A DNA stretch of 64,000 bases from Rhodoferax sp. AJA081-3 (lineage in GTDB: Bacteria > Pseudomonadota > Gammaproteobacteria > Burkholderiales > Burkholderiaceae_C), in the NCBI RefSeq assembly GCF_017798165.1, contig NZ_CP059068.1, forward strand, positions 2,666,001-2,730,000, in the 5' to 3' direction. The notes beneath the pieces are model-generated. The model had not been told where the DNA came from and made no database searches. It saw only the letters and a list, made by a program, of their open reading frames with translations. Made by a program: the position numbers and the translations under genes. Of this stretch, positions 24,068-33,344 are shown piece by piece. Each line of letters starts with the position of its first letter. Position 1 is the first letter of the stretch.

Positions 24068-24095
24068 CAGTTGACGTTTACGTAAACGTCAACTG
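24068..24095. promoter_or_regulatory. 28-bp perfect palindrome upstream of icmF
   Basis: CAGTTGACGTTTAC (24068-24081) is followed directly by its exact reverse complement (24082-24095). The centre lies 52 bases before the icmF start, a typical operator position. The core TTTACGTAAA with flanking TTGACG resembles operators of MerR- or TetR-type regulators of acyl-CoA catabolism; the regulator is not in this window. Confidence 0.7.
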
Positions 24096-24251
24096 TAAAC
24101 CATTTTCCGCCGATCGTGGAACCGGGAACCCCACGGCAACCAGAACAGAGCGCTTGGCCCGCGCGGAACCCAGTGAGTTGCCTCTAAATTTGTGGCACTG
24201 ACCTTGCATCCACCGGTTGCAGCCATTTTGCGCATTGTTGGAAAGGTTTAT

Positions 24252-24848
24252 ATGAAGACACCCTTCGGTACCCGTCGCTCCGTCTTTGCCGCCCTGTGTT
24301 GTATCGCCGCCCTGGGCGCCGGCGCCCTTCACTCCCACGCTGCGGATGTTTTGCAGGTAGTTGCAAAACCGGGACAGGCAACGCTGGTGGTCAACGGAAC
24401 GGGTGTTCGGCGCGACGCGGCCGCAGAGCTGTACAGGGCAACCCTTTACATGGAGCACCCAACGTCCGACCCCGCCCAGGTGGCGCTCATCCGCGGCCAC
24501 GCGAAGTTCCGCGTTGTCCTGCTCAAGGATGCCAGGGCTTCGCAGCTGACCCACCTGTTGACCCAAGGCCTGGTGGCCAATGCCAGCGACGACGAGCTGA
24601 TTACGCTGGTGTCTGAAATCTTTGAGGTGAGTATGTTGCTCAATGAACAGGGCAGCTTGGCAGCCGGTGACAGTATTGAGGTGGCGTCCCACCCCGCCAG
24701 CGGAACGACCGTAAGCCTGCACACGGCCAAGCCCAGCGCCCAATCCTTTGCCAACCCCCTGTTTTTCAAGGTCATGATGGGCGTTTGGCTGGGCAAACAA
24801 CCAGCCGACCCCGGCCTGAAGCGTGCACTGCTGGGGCAGCCCAGCTAG
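24252..24848 (+). CDS. Chalcone isomerase-like exported protein
   Basis: A 198-residue protein with a signal peptide (about 1-30, ending HSHAA) and the chalcone isomerase-like fold seen in many proteobacterial periplasmic proteins: VVNGTGVRRDAAAELYRATLYMEHPT, VLLKDARASQLTHLL, ANPLFFKVMMGVWLGKQPAD. The family includes fatty-acid-binding proteins in plants, but bacterial members have no agreed role and isomerase activity should not be assumed. AAGGTTTAT precedes the chosen ATG. It is divergent from icmF and shares its upstream region. Confidence 0.75.
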   Translation: MKTPFGTRRSVFAALCCIAALGAGALHSHAADVLQVVAKPGQATLVVNGTGVRRDAAAELYRATLYMEHPTSDPAQVALIRGHAKFRVVLLKDARASQLTHLLTQGLVANASDDELITLVSEIFEVSMLLNEQGSLAAGDSIEVASHPASGTTVSLHTAKPSAQSFANPLFFKVMMGVWLGKQPADPGLKRALLGQPS

Positions 24849-24918
24849 GCGCTTGAATGAATTACAGTGGCACTCCCAACGGCGAGCCGCAGGCTCGCCC
24901 GCCATCCGGGAGAAGACC

Positions 24919-26031
24919 ATGCACCCTTTACAGCTTTTTGACGCCGCATCCAGCACCTACACCTACGTCGTTTTCGACGAAACCACCCGCGATGCCGTCA
25001 TCATCGACCCCGTAGACCAGCAGGTGGAGCGTGACCTGGCCGTGCTGAGCCAGTACGGGCTCAAGCTGCGCTGGACGGTGGAAACCCACACACACGCGGA
25101 CCACATCACCGCCGCCAGCCTGCTGGCCGAACACACCGGCGCCCAGACGGCGGCACCCCAGGCCTGTGGCATCAGCACCGCAGCATTACAAATGGTGGAC
25201 GGTGACCTGCTGCGTTTTGGGCGTGAAACGCTGTTGGCCTTACATACCCCAGGGCATACCGCGGGCAGCATGAGTTTTGTGTGGCGCAACCATGTGTTCA
25301 CCGGCGACACCCTGCTGATCAACGGCTGTGGCCGCACCGATTTCCAGTCGGGCAGTGCCGAGGCGCTGTACCACTCGCTGACCGAGGTCTTGTTCAAACT
25401 GCCGGATGAGACCACCGTATGGCCGGGGCATGACTACCAGGGCCGCACACACTCCACCATCGCCACCGAACGCAGCTGCAATGTGCGGATCGCTGGCCGA
25501 AGCCTGGAGGATTTTGTCGCCGTCATGGCGACGCTGAACCTGCCCAAACCCAAACGCATGGACGAAGCCGTGCCGGCCAACCAGAGTTCCGGCGTACGGC
25601 ACGACGCCGACAGCGCGGGTACCGCCGCCCCGCGCAGCGCCGATGGCTACGCGGGTGATGTGCCACCGGCTCTGGCCTACAGCTGGTGGCAGGCCGGCGA
25701 CGCCGTGTTAGTGGACGTGCGCACCGACGCCGAGCGCGAATGGGTGGGTTTTGTACCCGGCGCCGTGGCATTGGCCTGGAAGCAATGGCCGGGCATGGCC
25801 ATGAACCAGGGATTTGACGAAGGCCTGTGCGCCGCGGTGGAGCCGGGCAAAAAAGTGGTGCTGCTGTGCCGCAGCGGTGTGCGCTCGGTGGCGGCTGCCA
25901 AACGCGCCACCGAACTGGGTTTTGAGGCCTACAACATTCTGGAGGGTTTTGAGGGCGACCCCGATGCCAATGCCCAGCGCGGTCGCAAAGGTGGCTGGCG
26001 CCTGCGGGGCCTGCCCTGGCGCCAAGGATAA
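24919..26031 (+). CDS. Persulfide dioxygenase-rhodanese fusion
   Basis: A 370-residue two-domain sulfur enzyme. The N-terminal metallo-beta-lactamase domain of ETHE1 type has ETHTHADHITAA, HTPGHTAGS, FTGDTLLINGCGRTDFQSG and VWPGHDY, which provide the mononuclear iron ligands. The C-terminal rhodanese domain (about 255-365) has active-site Cys in VVLLCRSGVRS. The enzyme oxidises glutathione persulfide to sulfite while the rhodanese exchanges sulfane sulfur with thiosulfate. GGGAGAAG lies just before ATG 24919. Six bases separate it from coaX. Confidence 0.9.
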   Translation: MHPLQLFDAASSTYTYVVFDETTRDAVIIDPVDQQVERDLAVLSQYGLKLRWTVETHTHADHITAASLLAEHTGAQTAAPQACGISTAALQMVDGDLLRFGRETLLALHTPGHTAGSMSFVWRNHVFTGDTLLINGCGRTDFQSGSAEALYHSLTEVLFKLPDETTVWPGHDYQGRTHSTIATERSCNVRIAGRSLEDFVAVMATLNLPKPKRMDEAVPANQSSGVRHDADSAGTAAPRSADGYAGDVPPALAYSWWQAGDAVLVDVRTDAEREWVGFVPGAVALAWKQWPGMAMNQGFDEGLCAAVEPGKKVVLLCRSGVRSVAAAKRATELGFEAYNILEGFEGDPDANAQRGRKGGWRLRGLPWRQG

Positions 26032-26037
26032 TGGGGC

Positions 26038-26805
26038 ATGACCTTTCTCGCTCTGGATATCGGCAACACGCGGCTCAAGTGGGCGCACTATGCATCCCCC
26101 CGACCCAATGCCGCGCTGCTGGCCCAGGGTGCGGAGTTTTTGGAGAACATTGACAAGTTGTCCGAAGGCGCCTGGAAAGACCTGAAGGCGCCCCAGCACA
26201 TCCTGGGTTGTGTGGTGGCAGCCGATGCCGTCAAACGCCGCCTGCAAGAGCAGATGGAACTGTGGGACGTCGCCCCGCAATGGGTGGTGGCCAGCGAGGC
26301 CGAGGCCGGTTTGCGCAATGGGTATGACCACCCCACACGGCTAGGGTCGGACCGCTGGATTGCGATGATTGGCGCCTACCACCGCATGTTGTCGCAGGGT
26401 GCGCCCCGCCCCATGGTGGTGGTCATGGTGGGCACCGCGGTGACGGTGGAGGCTGTGGACGCCAGTGGCAAATTTTTAGGCGGCCTGATCTTGCCGGGCC
26501 ACGGCATCATGCTGCGGGCACTGGAATCCGGCACCGCCGGCCTGCACGTGCCCACGGGTGAAGTGAGCCTGTTCCCCACCAACACCAGCGACGCGTTGAC
26601 CAGCGGCGGCACCTATGCCATTTCGGGCGCGGTAGAACGCATGGTGCAACACGTGCGCCAGCACTGTGGCGCCGAGCCCCTGTGTGTGATGACGGGTGGT
26701 GCAGGCTGGAAAATGGCGCCGCACATGTCGGTGCCCTTCGAACTGGTCGACAACCTGATTTTTGACGGCCTGCTGGAACTGGCCGCCGTCCGGTTCCCGG
26801 GTTAG
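26038..26805 (+). CDS. coaX: Type III pantothenate kinase
   Basis: A 255-residue CoaX, the first enzyme of coenzyme A synthesis, phosphorylating pantothenate. Motifs seen: DIGNTRLKW (phosphate loop), [37 protein letters not shown] and GAGWK near the C-terminus. It probably shares a transcript with the dioxygenase upstream. The last four bases overlap the convergent gene at 26802. Confidence 0.93.
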   Translation: MTFLALDIGNTRLKWAHYASPRPNAALLAQGAEFLENIDKLSEGAWKDLKAPQHILGCVVAADAVKRRLQEQMELWDVAPQWVVASEAEAGLRNGYDHPTRLGSDRWIAMIGAYHRMLSQGAPRPMVVVMVGTAVTVEAVDASGKFLGGLILPGHGIMLRALESGTAGLHVPTGEVSLFPTNTSDALTSGGTYAISGAVERMVQHVRQHCGAEPLCVMTGGAGWKMAPHMSVPFELVDNLIFDGLLELAAVRFPG

Positions 26806-27410
26806 ATATCCAGGAGTTGGGAGAAATCGGTGTCGGTGGCGCGGCGGCGTTCTACTTCCACCACTGCGCTGGACTCGAACATGTGGTCCACAATCGTGGC
26901 CTCGGTTTCACCGTCGCGCGGGCCGGCCAGCAGGGCACGGTCCACCATGCGCATCAGCAGGGTGCGGGCCACCTCAGGGCTTTCGCCATGCATGTCGAAT
27001 GTGGCGTTGATGGTGAGGCGCACCGTGGCCAGGTCGGGAATGCGTTCGGCCAGCCTTTGTACCGAGCCCGTGTCCTGCAAAACCGCGCCGTCGTGGCCCA
27101 CAAACAGAATCCGGGCGGGCACCTTGGGCGACAAGACATGGGACATGCCTTCGGTGTTGACGACCAGCATGGTGCCATTGGCAAAGTCACGTGCCCAAGC
27201 AGTTTTGCCGCCCTTAAAACCGCGAATCGTGAAGCCGTATTCGCGTGGGGACACAAAAAACCGGCCCGTGGAATCCACCGCGGGGTCATCCACTTCCAGG
27301 TCGTCGTGGATAAACACATACCGCACCACCCCGGGTGAAATCTGGCGATGGATGGCTTCTGGCAGGCCTTCCGGCTTGTCCCGGGAAGTCAACTCACTCC
27401 AAATCGTCAC
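26802..27410 (-). CDS. Conserved hypothetical protein, 202 aa
   Basis: A 202-residue soluble protein, not recognised. The N-terminal part is beta-rich ([58 protein letters not shown]). The C-terminal part is helical and acidic ([49 protein letters not shown]). There is no signal peptide or membrane helix. It has normal GC-rich codon use and a plausible start, so it is likely a real gene convergent with coaX. Confidence 0.6.
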   Translation of the reverse strand: MTIWSELTSRDKPEGLPEAIHRQISPGVVRYVFIHDDLEVDDPAVDSTGRFFVSPREYGFTIRGFKGGKTAWARDFANGTMLVVNTEGMSHVLSPKVPARILFVGHDGAVLQDTGSVQRLAERIPDLATVRLTINATFDMHGESPEVARTLLMRMVDRALLAGPRDGETEATIVDHMFESSAVVEVERRRATDTDFSQLLDI

Positions 27411-27466
27411 GGCATAGCTCCCTTTGCGCTTAAACGCTATAAGCCTGCATCATACTAATTTTGTCG

Positions 27467-28651
27467 CTACGCGAGCCATGCTTCCGCCAGTTTTACCCAG
27501 TAAGTCGCGCCCAGCGGGATCAATGCGTCGTTGAAGTCATAACTGGGGTTGTGCAGCATGCAGGGGCCGCCGCCATGGCCCATTTCGCGGTGGGCGCCGT
27601 CACCGTTGGCAATAAAGGCGTAACAACCGGGCTTGGCCATCAGCATGTAGGCAAAGTCTTCCGCGCCCATGGTGGGCTCCTGGGCGGTCACATTGGCCTC
27701 ACCCACGATGCTGGCCATGACCTTGCGCGCAAATTCGGCTTCTTTGGCGGCGTTGATGGTGGGCGGGTAGTTGCGCACAAATTCAAAACTGCACTCCATG
27801 CCAAAGGCTGCGGCCGTGTGTTTGGCAATCTCGCCCATGCGCTGCTCGATCATGTCCAGCACCTCAATGCTGAAGGTGCGCACCGTGCCCCGCAATTCGC
27901 AGCTATCGGGGATGACATTGGTGGCCTCGCCGGCATGGATCATGGTGACGGAGATCACACCAGCGTCGATGGGTTTTTTGTTGCGGCTGATGATGGTCTG
28001 GAAGGCCTGCACCATCTGGCAGGCCACCGGCACCGGGTCTAGGCCATTGTGCGGCATGGCCGCGTGGCCGCCCTTGCCCCGTATGGTGACCGTGAACTCG
28101 TTGCTGGACGCCATCACCGGCCCGGCACTGACAGCAAACTTGCCCACCTCGGAGCCCGGCCAGTTGTGCATGCCAAACACAGCCTCCATGGGAAACTGCT
28201 CGAACAACCCGTCCTTGATCATCTCCCGGGCGCCGCCGCCGCCCTCTTCGGCGGGTTGGAAGATCAGGTAAACCGTGCCATCAAAGTTGCGCTGTTTGGC
28301 AAACTGCTGCGCCGCGGCCAGCAGCATGGCGGTGTGGCCATCGTGACCGCAGGCATGCATCTTTCCGGCATGTTGGCTGGCGTGGGCAAAGGTGTTGAAT
28401 TCCTGCATGGGCAGGGCGTCCATGTCGGCCCGCAGGCCAATGGCGCGGTTGGAGGTGCCGGCCTTGACAATGCCCACCACGCCGGTGGTGCCCATGCCAC
28501 GGTGAATGGGGATGCCCCAGGCGGTCAACTGGGCGGCCACCACATCGGCCGTGCGCTCTTCTTTGAAACAGAGTTCGGGGTGTGCATGGATGTCGCGGCG
28601 GATCGCCCCAATGGCGGGCGCGGCGGCAACCAGTTCGGGAATAAGCTTCAT
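27467..28651 (-). CDS. M20 family amidohydrolase (hippurate hydrolase / aminoacylase-like)
   Basis: A 394-residue M20D peptidase-like amidohydrolase. Metal-binding and catalytic motifs are HACGHDGHTAML, FQPAEEGGGGAREMI and the C-terminal MGAEDFAYML. The dimerisation lid is between. Relatives remove N-acyl groups from amino acids (hippurate, N-acetyl amino acids) or cleave indole conjugates, and substrate cannot be assigned. It is monocistronic and divergent from the molybdopterin oxidoreductase. Confidence 0.88.
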   Translation of the reverse strand: MKLIPELVAAAPAIGAIRRDIHAHPELCFKEERTADVVAAQLTAWGIPIHRGMGTTGVVGIVKAGTSNRAIGLRADMDALPMQEFNTFAHASQHAGKMHACGHDGHTAMLLAAAQQFAKQRNFDGTVYLIFQPAEEGGGGAREMIKDGLFEQFPMEAVFGMHNWPGSEVGKFAVSAGPVMASSNEFTVTIRGKGGHAAMPHNGLDPVPVACQMVQAFQTIISRNKKPIDAGVISVTMIHAGEATNVIPDSCELRGTVRTFSIEVLDMIEQRMGEIAKHTAAAFGMECSFEFVRNYPPTINAAKEAEFARKVMASIVGEANVTAQEPTMGAEDFAYMLMAKPGCYAFIANGDGAHREMGHGGGPCMLHNPSYDFNDALIPLGATYWVKLAEAWLA

Positions 28652-28703
28652 AACAGTCCTGGTGTTGGCGTTGAAAACACATTATTACGCCCAAGGCTTT
28701 ACC

Positions 28704-30839
28704 ATGGCGGCCATGCCTGATTCAACCCCTTCTATCGCTACCCCATCCGTCCGCGACGCCTCAGATGACGCTCCACATGACGTCCTTGGCGCCTGCCCGC
28801 ACGACTGCCCGGACACCTGCTCCCTGGTCACCACGGTGCAGGGCGGCATTGCCATCAAGGTGCATGGCAACCCCGCCCACCCCCACACCGACGGCGCGTT
28901 GTGCACCAAGGTCTCCCGCTACACCGAGCGCACCTACCACCCCGAACGCATCCTGCACCCGATGAAACGCAGCGGGCCCAAAGGTTCGGGCCAGTTTGAG
29001 CGCGTCACCTGGGACCAGGCGCTGACCGACATCGCGCAGAAGCTGACCGCCATTGCCGCCCGGGGGCCAGACGCCGCCCAGGCCATACAGCCCTACAGCT
29101 ACGCCGGCACCATGGGCCTGGTGCAGGCCGAAAGCATGGCGGCGCGTTTTTTCAACCAGTTGGGCGCATCGTTCCTAGACCGCACCATCTGCGCCACGGC
29201 CGGTGGCGAGGGCATGACCCAAACCCTGGGTCGCAAGGTTGGCATGCGGGTGGAGTTTTTTGCCGAATCCAAACTCATCATCATCTGGGGCAGCAACTCC
29301 ATTGCCAGCAACCTGCACTTCTGGCGCTATGCCCAGGTAGCCAAGCGCAATGGCGCCAAACTCATTTGTATAGACCCGCGCAAGAGCGAAACCGCAGACA
29401 AGTGCCACGAACACATCGCCCTGCGCCCCGGCACCGACGCGGCGCTGGCGCTGGCGCTGATGCACGAGCTGATCGCCAACAACTGGCTTGACCACGACTA
29501 CATCGCCCAGTACACGCTGGGCTGGGACGCCCTGAAGGCCCGCGCGCTGGAGTGGACGCCGGAGCGGGCCGCCGAAGTCTGCGGCATTGAGGCCGAACAG
29601 ATCCGCTCCCTGGCGCGCGACTACGGCGGCTGCTTCCAGCGTGGCGAGCCGGCCGCCATCCGCATGAACTACGGCCTGCAGCGTGTCCGCGGTGGTGGCA
29701 ATGCGGTGCGTGCCATAGCCTGCCTGCCGGCATTGATTGGCGCCTGGCGGCACCGGGCGGGTGGTGTGCTGTTGTCCAGCTCGGGCACCTTCCCGGTGGA
29801 CACCGCGGCCCTGCAGCGCCCGGATCTGCTGGCTGGGCGCACGCCGCGCACCATCAATATGTCCACCATTGGTGACGACCTGCTGCGCCCCGCGTCGCCC
29901 GACTTTGGCCCGGCGATCGAAGCCCTGGTGGTCTACAACAGCAACCCCGTGGCTGTGGCGCCCGAGTCCAGCAAGGTAGTGCAGGGCTTTGCGCGCGAAG
30001 ACCTGTTTACCGTGGTGCTGGAACACTTCCAGACCGACACCGCCGACTATGCCGACTACATATTGCCCGCCACCACCCAGCTGGAGCACTGGGATGTGCA
30101 CCTGAGCTACGGCCACACCGATGTGCTGCTGAACCGCCCGGCGATTACGCCCGTGGGAGAGGCCAAACCCAATACGCAGATCTTCCGCGAGCTAGCGGCG
30201 CGCATGGGCCAATACGACCCCGGATTTCTTGACCCCTGTTTTGCCGAAAGCGACGAAGACCTGTGCCGCGCCGCCTACGGCCCGGCGGTGGATTTTGAGC
30301 TGCTGCTCAGCCAGGGTTTTGCCACACTGAAGGGAGCCGACGCGCCTTTTGCCGAAGGCGGTTTCCCCACACCTTCGGGTCGCTGCGAGTTTTTCAGCGC
30401 GCGCCTGCAGGCCCAGGGCCTGGACCCGCTGCCCACCTACCTGCCCAACCATGAGCTGGCCGGCAGTTCGGCCGCCTACCCGCTGGCCATGATCTCGCCA
30501 CCGGCGCGCAATTTTCTGAACTCGACCTTTGTCAACGTGAAGAGTCTGCGCGACATCGAAGGCGAACCCATACTGGAAATGCACGCAGCGGATGCCGAAG
30601 CACGCGCCATACCCTCGGGCGCCGTGGTGCGGGTGTTCAACCAGCGCGGCGAGTACCTGTGCAAAGCCGTGGTCTCCAAACGGGCGCGGCCGGGTGTGGT
30701 CAACGGCCTGGGCGTGTGGTGGCGTAAGCTGGGGCTGGCAGGCACCAATGTCAACCAGCTCACCAGCCAGAAGCTGACCGATATGGGCAAGGGCCCTACC
30801 TTCTACGACTGTCTGGTTGAAGTGGCATTGGCAAAATAG
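28704..30839 (+). CDS. Molybdopterin-dependent oxidoreductase, DMSO reductase superfamily
   Basis: A 711-residue cytoplasmic-type molybdopterin enzyme. The N-terminal 4Fe-4S site has CPHDCPDTCSL and a later Cys in ALCTKVS. The body follows the formate dehydrogenase/DMSO reductase layout: WGSNSIASNLHFWRYAQ, IDPRKSETADKCHEHIALRPGTDAALALA, VVYNSNPVAVAPESSKV, with a C-terminal dinucleotide-binding domain (EGEPILEMHAADAEARAI). There is no Tat signal and no companion Fe-S or membrane subunit next to it, so electron partner and substrate remain unknown. The frame opens upstream, but 28704 is the first Met compatible with family length. Confidence 0.85.
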   Translation: MAAMPDSTPSIATPSVRDASDDAPHDVLGACPHDCPDTCSLVTTVQGGIAIKVHGNPAHPHTDGALCTKVSRYTERTYHPERILHPMKRSGPKGSGQFERVTWDQALTDIAQKLTAIAARGPDAAQAIQPYSYAGTMGLVQAESMAARFFNQLGASFLDRTICATAGGEGMTQTLGRKVGMRVEFFAESKLIIIWGSNSIASNLHFWRYAQVAKRNGAKLICIDPRKSETADKCHEHIALRPGTDAALALALMHELIANNWLDHDYIAQYTLGWDALKARALEWTPERAAEVCGIEAEQIRSLARDYGGCFQRGEPAAIRMNYGLQRVRGGGNAVRAIACLPALIGAWRHRAGGVLLSSSGTFPVDTAALQRPDLLAGRTPRTINMSTIGDDLLRPASPDFGPAIEALVVYNSNPVAVAPESSKVVQGFAREDLFTVVLEHFQTDTADYADYILPATTQLEHWDVHLSYGHTDVLLNRPAITPVGEAKPNTQIFRELAARMGQYDPGFLDPCFAESDEDLCRAAYGPAVDFELLLSQGFATLKGADAPFAEGGFPTPSGRCEFFSARLQAQGLDPLPTYLPNHELAGSSAAYPLAMISPPARNFLNSTFVNVKSLRDIEGEPILEMHAADAEARAIPSGAVVRVFNQRGEYLCKAVVSKRARPGVVNGLGVWWRKLGLAGTNVNQLTSQKLTDMGKGPTFYDCLVEVALAK

Positions 30840-30893
30840 GCCTCTAGCCCCCGTCAAATGGACAACTATTGCTATATTTTATATAGCAATTCG
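30839..30893 (+). repeat. CTCTAGCCCCCG dispersed element, copy 4
   Basis: CCTCTAGCCCCCGTCAAATG is followed by TTGCTATATTTTATATAGCAA, a palindrome of the GCTAT/ATAGC type. The element lies between two convergent genes and may act as a transcription stop. Confidence 0.6.
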
Positions 30894-30902
30894 CAACACC
30901 CC

Positions 30903-31493
30903 TTACGCTGGCTTCACATCGATGTGGTACACGCCCCAAGGGCACAGACCAAACCGCTGCTTCAGCGGTTTGTCCTTGAAGTCCGCCAGGTTGTCGGCAT
31001 CGTAGACCGCCCACTGCGGGCCCAGGCCGCCCAGAGACAGGGGCTGGCCGTCCATGTGGGTTGCCAGCACCATGCGGTAGCGCCGGATGTCGGCCAGGCT
31101 GATGGCCACGTTGTAGCCATCCACCGCCCGCAGGCCGACCAGGACGTTGCTGCCCGGTGCCACGCCCGCCGCTTCCAGCACGGTGCTGAGCAGGGGCCCG
31201 GACAGGGTGTGCACCTTGGCGTCGTACTCCAAGGTGGGTTTAATTTGCACGGCTGGCATGCGGTGCAGCGCGGCAGCGTCCAGGGCCAGGGCCTTGTCAA
31301 AATTGATGCCGTGTTTGACCATCATCTGGTCCAGCGCACTGTCCAGCGCGCCACGGTTGCTCTTGGTGACCGCCGCACCACTGATGGTCAGCAAAACCGG
31401 TCCGCGGGACGCGGGTGTGGCGGCCTGCACAGACACCGCAACCGGCAAAACACCCACCAGTGCAGAACCTGCCAAAAAATCGCGCTTGTGCAT
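30903..31493 (-). CDS. Exported molybdopterin-binding (sulfite oxidase fold) protein
   Basis: A 196-residue exported protein. The signal MHKRDFLAGSALVGVLPVAVSVQA resembles a Tat signal but has KR rather than RR. The mature part has features of the small oxidoreductase molybdopterin-binding group: LLTISGAAVTKSNRG, LRAVDGYNVAISLADIRRYRMVLATHMDG, FGLCPWGVYHIDV. The family's cysteine ligand position is not clear, so cofactor binding is uncertain. It is convergent with the large molybdopterin enzyme. Confidence 0.6.
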   Translation of the reverse strand: MHKRDFLAGSALVGVLPVAVSVQAATPASRGPVLLTISGAAVTKSNRGALDSALDQMMVKHGINFDKALALDAAALHRMPAVQIKPTLEYDAKVHTLSGPLLSTVLEAAGVAPGSNVLVGLRAVDGYNVAISLADIRRYRMVLATHMDGQPLSLGGLGPQWAVYDADNLADFKDKPLKQRFGLCPWGVYHIDVKPA

Positions 31494-31603
31494 GCATGCT
31501 CCCTTGATTGATTGCGTAGAAAAATCATTCTAGCCACGGCCTTCACAGCCTTGGCACACGCATGGGCATGGCCTTGACGGGCCTGTTCTTGTACAGTGCG
31601 GGC

Positions 31604-32110
31604 ATGATGACCGTTGACAAAACGCTGGCCCTCAGCCTAGTGACCCTTACCGTATTGCTGGTCGGCTGTGGCACCACCCCATCGGCAAGAAATTCACAAA
31701 ACTTTCCAGAAAACATAGAGTACCCGGCCCGCCTGACCGCAGACCAGGCGGGCGATGTCACCATCTATGCCATTGGCCTGGTGGGTACGCCCTACCGCTA
31801 CGGCGGCAATACGCCGGAATCGGGTTTTGACTGCAGCGGCCTGATCGGCCATGTCTACCAAACCCGGGCACAGGTCGCACCGCCCCGCACCGTGGCCAAG
31901 CTCAACGGCTGGGGTTATCCCGTTGCCAATGACAGGGTCCGCTCCGGTGATCTGGTGCTGTTCACCCAGCGCGGGGTTGTTTCCCACGCGGGTATTTACG
32001 TGGGCCAGGGGCGTTTTGTGCATGCCCCATCGACAGGTGGAGAGGTCAGGCTGGACTACCTGGCATCCAAGTACTGGTCCGCGCAACAGGTGGCTTTTCG
32101 GCGGCCGTAG
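31604..32110 (+). CDS. NlpC/P60 cysteine peptidase lipoprotein
   Basis: A 168-residue lipoprotein. The lipobox is VLLVGC (C22), followed by an NlpC/P60 domain with catalytic Cys in FDCSGLIG (C77), His in VSHAGIYVG (H128) and third residue His in FVHAPSTGG (H140). It cleaves peptide stems of peptidoglycan at the outer membrane or periplasm. Start 31604 is chosen because it fits lipoprotein signal length; the frame is open from 31562. Confidence 0.88.
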   Translation: MMTVDKTLALSLVTLTVLLVGCGTTPSARNSQNFPENIEYPARLTADQAGDVTIYAIGLVGTPYRYGGNTPESGFDCSGLIGHVYQTRAQVAPPRTVAKLNGWGYPVANDRVRSGDLVLFTQRGVVSHAGIYVGQGRFVHAPSTGGEVRLDYLASKYWSAQQVAFRRP

Positions 32111-32163
32111 TCAACGCGCAGGCATTCCAGCCGTTAAGCAGCAACGGCTCCGTCTGGAAAACC

Positions 32164-32589
32164 ATGAAATCCACCACCAAATCCCTCACCGTCGCCCTGC
32201 TCACCCTGGTCATTACAAGCAGCGCGCTTGCAGATGGTCCCCGGGGCCGCTACTCCCACAACCCGCACCGCGGTCACCATGAGCGGCACCACAACAACCA
32301 CTCCGCCAATTGGGTTGCACCACTGCTGTTCCTGGGGCTCGCCGGGGCGGTCATCGGTGCCGCGGCCAGCCAGCCAAGCCCACCACCACCGCAGCAAGTG
32401 TATGTACCGCCACCGGTCACCTATGTGCAACCCGCTCCTGTCTACGTGGCGCCCCCGGTTGCCATGCCGGCACCCGCCCCGCAGCCAGCCCAGGCCTGGT
32501 ACTTTTGCAGGTCGATCGGGCAGTATTACCCCTACACCCCAAGCTGCCCGGAAGCCTGGCAACTGGTATCCCCCACTCCCCAGCAGTAA
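32164..32589 (+). CDS. Proline-rich exported protein
   Basis: A 141-residue protein with a signal peptide ending SSALADG, then a His/Arg-rich stretch (NPHRGHHERHHNNH), one hydrophobic helix (WVAPLLFLGLAGAVIGAAA), a Pro/Val-rich segment, and a C-terminal WYFCRSIGQYYPYTPSCPEAW motif with two cysteines. That terminal motif occurs in many small beta-proteobacterial envelope proteins of unknown function. The His run may bind metal, which is inference. Confidence 0.7.
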   Translation: MKSTTKSLTVALLTLVITSSALADGPRGRYSHNPHRGHHERHHNNHSANWVAPLLFLGLAGAVIGAAASQPSPPPPQQVYVPPPVTYVQPAPVYVAPPVAMPAPAPQPAQAWYFCRSIGQYYPYTPSCPEAWQLVSPTPQQ

Positions 32590-32687
32590 CAAACCGGCCC
32601 TGCGCCGGTGTGTCTCAGCCGTGCTGGGAGGCCTTGGAATGCCATGTTCCAATATGGCATTACTTCTGCGTTTGAATTGACGACCCC

Positions 32688-33128
32688 ATGAACCACACTA
32701 CCCAAGGCCTGGAGCGATTTGTAGAGGCCCAGGCCCCGGTCTACCACACGGTCATTGCCGAGCTGTCCATGGGCCACAAAGAGACGCACTGGATGTGGTT
32801 CATCTTTCCGCAACTCAAAGAGCTGGGCAAAAGTGCGATGGCCAAACGTTACGGCATCGAATCAGCAGACGAAGCCAAGGCCTACCTCGCACACCCGTTG
32901 TTAGGCAGCCGCCTGGTGGAATGCACCAAGCTGTTGCTGGCCCAGAGAAATGCCAATGCGTTCGAGATTTTCGGGTCGCCGGATGAGTTGAAACTGCGGT
33001 CCTGCATGACCCTGTTCGCGGTGGCTGCACCCGAACAGCCGGTTTTCAAGCAGGCGCTGGATGTGTTCTTCAGGGGCAAGGCTGACGAGGTTACTGTGAA
33101 GCTGCTGGCACCGTCAGTTGGAAAATAA
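32688..33128 (+). CDS. DUF1810 family protein
   Basis: A 146-residue cytoplasmic protein of the DUF1810 type: LERFVEAQAPVYHTVIAELSMGHKETHWMWFIFPQLKELG, then YGIESADEAKAYLAHPLLGSRLVECT and DELKLRSCMTLF. The length matches the family. No activity is established. It is a single gene downstream of the proline-rich protein. Confidence 0.85.
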   Translation: MNHTTQGLERFVEAQAPVYHTVIAELSMGHKETHWMWFIFPQLKELGKSAMAKRYGIESADEAKAYLAHPLLGSRLVECTKLLLAQRNANAFEIFGSPDELKLRSCMTLFAVAAPEQPVFKQALDVFFRGKADEVTVKLLAPSVGK

Positions 33129-33146
33129 TGCCGCTGGGTTACAGAC

Positions 33147-33344
33147 TCAGGAGTTGAGCAGCCGCCACGCCAAGAAGGCGCCAAGCACCACATTCCCAAT
33201 TGCAAACACCACAATCATCAGACTGACCAGCACACCCAACGCATAGGTTTGTGCAATCCAACCCAAAACCATGGACATCAGGTTTAACGCCGCCATGAGC
33301 CAAAACAGTGGATTGCGTGGTTGGTACAAACGGCTGAGCTTCAT
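33147..33344 (-). CDS. Small two-helix membrane protein
   Basis: A 65-residue protein with a basic N-terminus (MKLSRLYQPRNP) and two hydrophobic helices (about 12-33 and 36-60). Not recognised. It marks the last core-like gene before the accessory region. Confidence 0.5.
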   Translation of the reverse strand: MKLSRLYQPRNPLFWLMAALNLMSMVLGWIAQTYALGVLVSLMIVVFAIGNVVLGAFLAWRLLNS

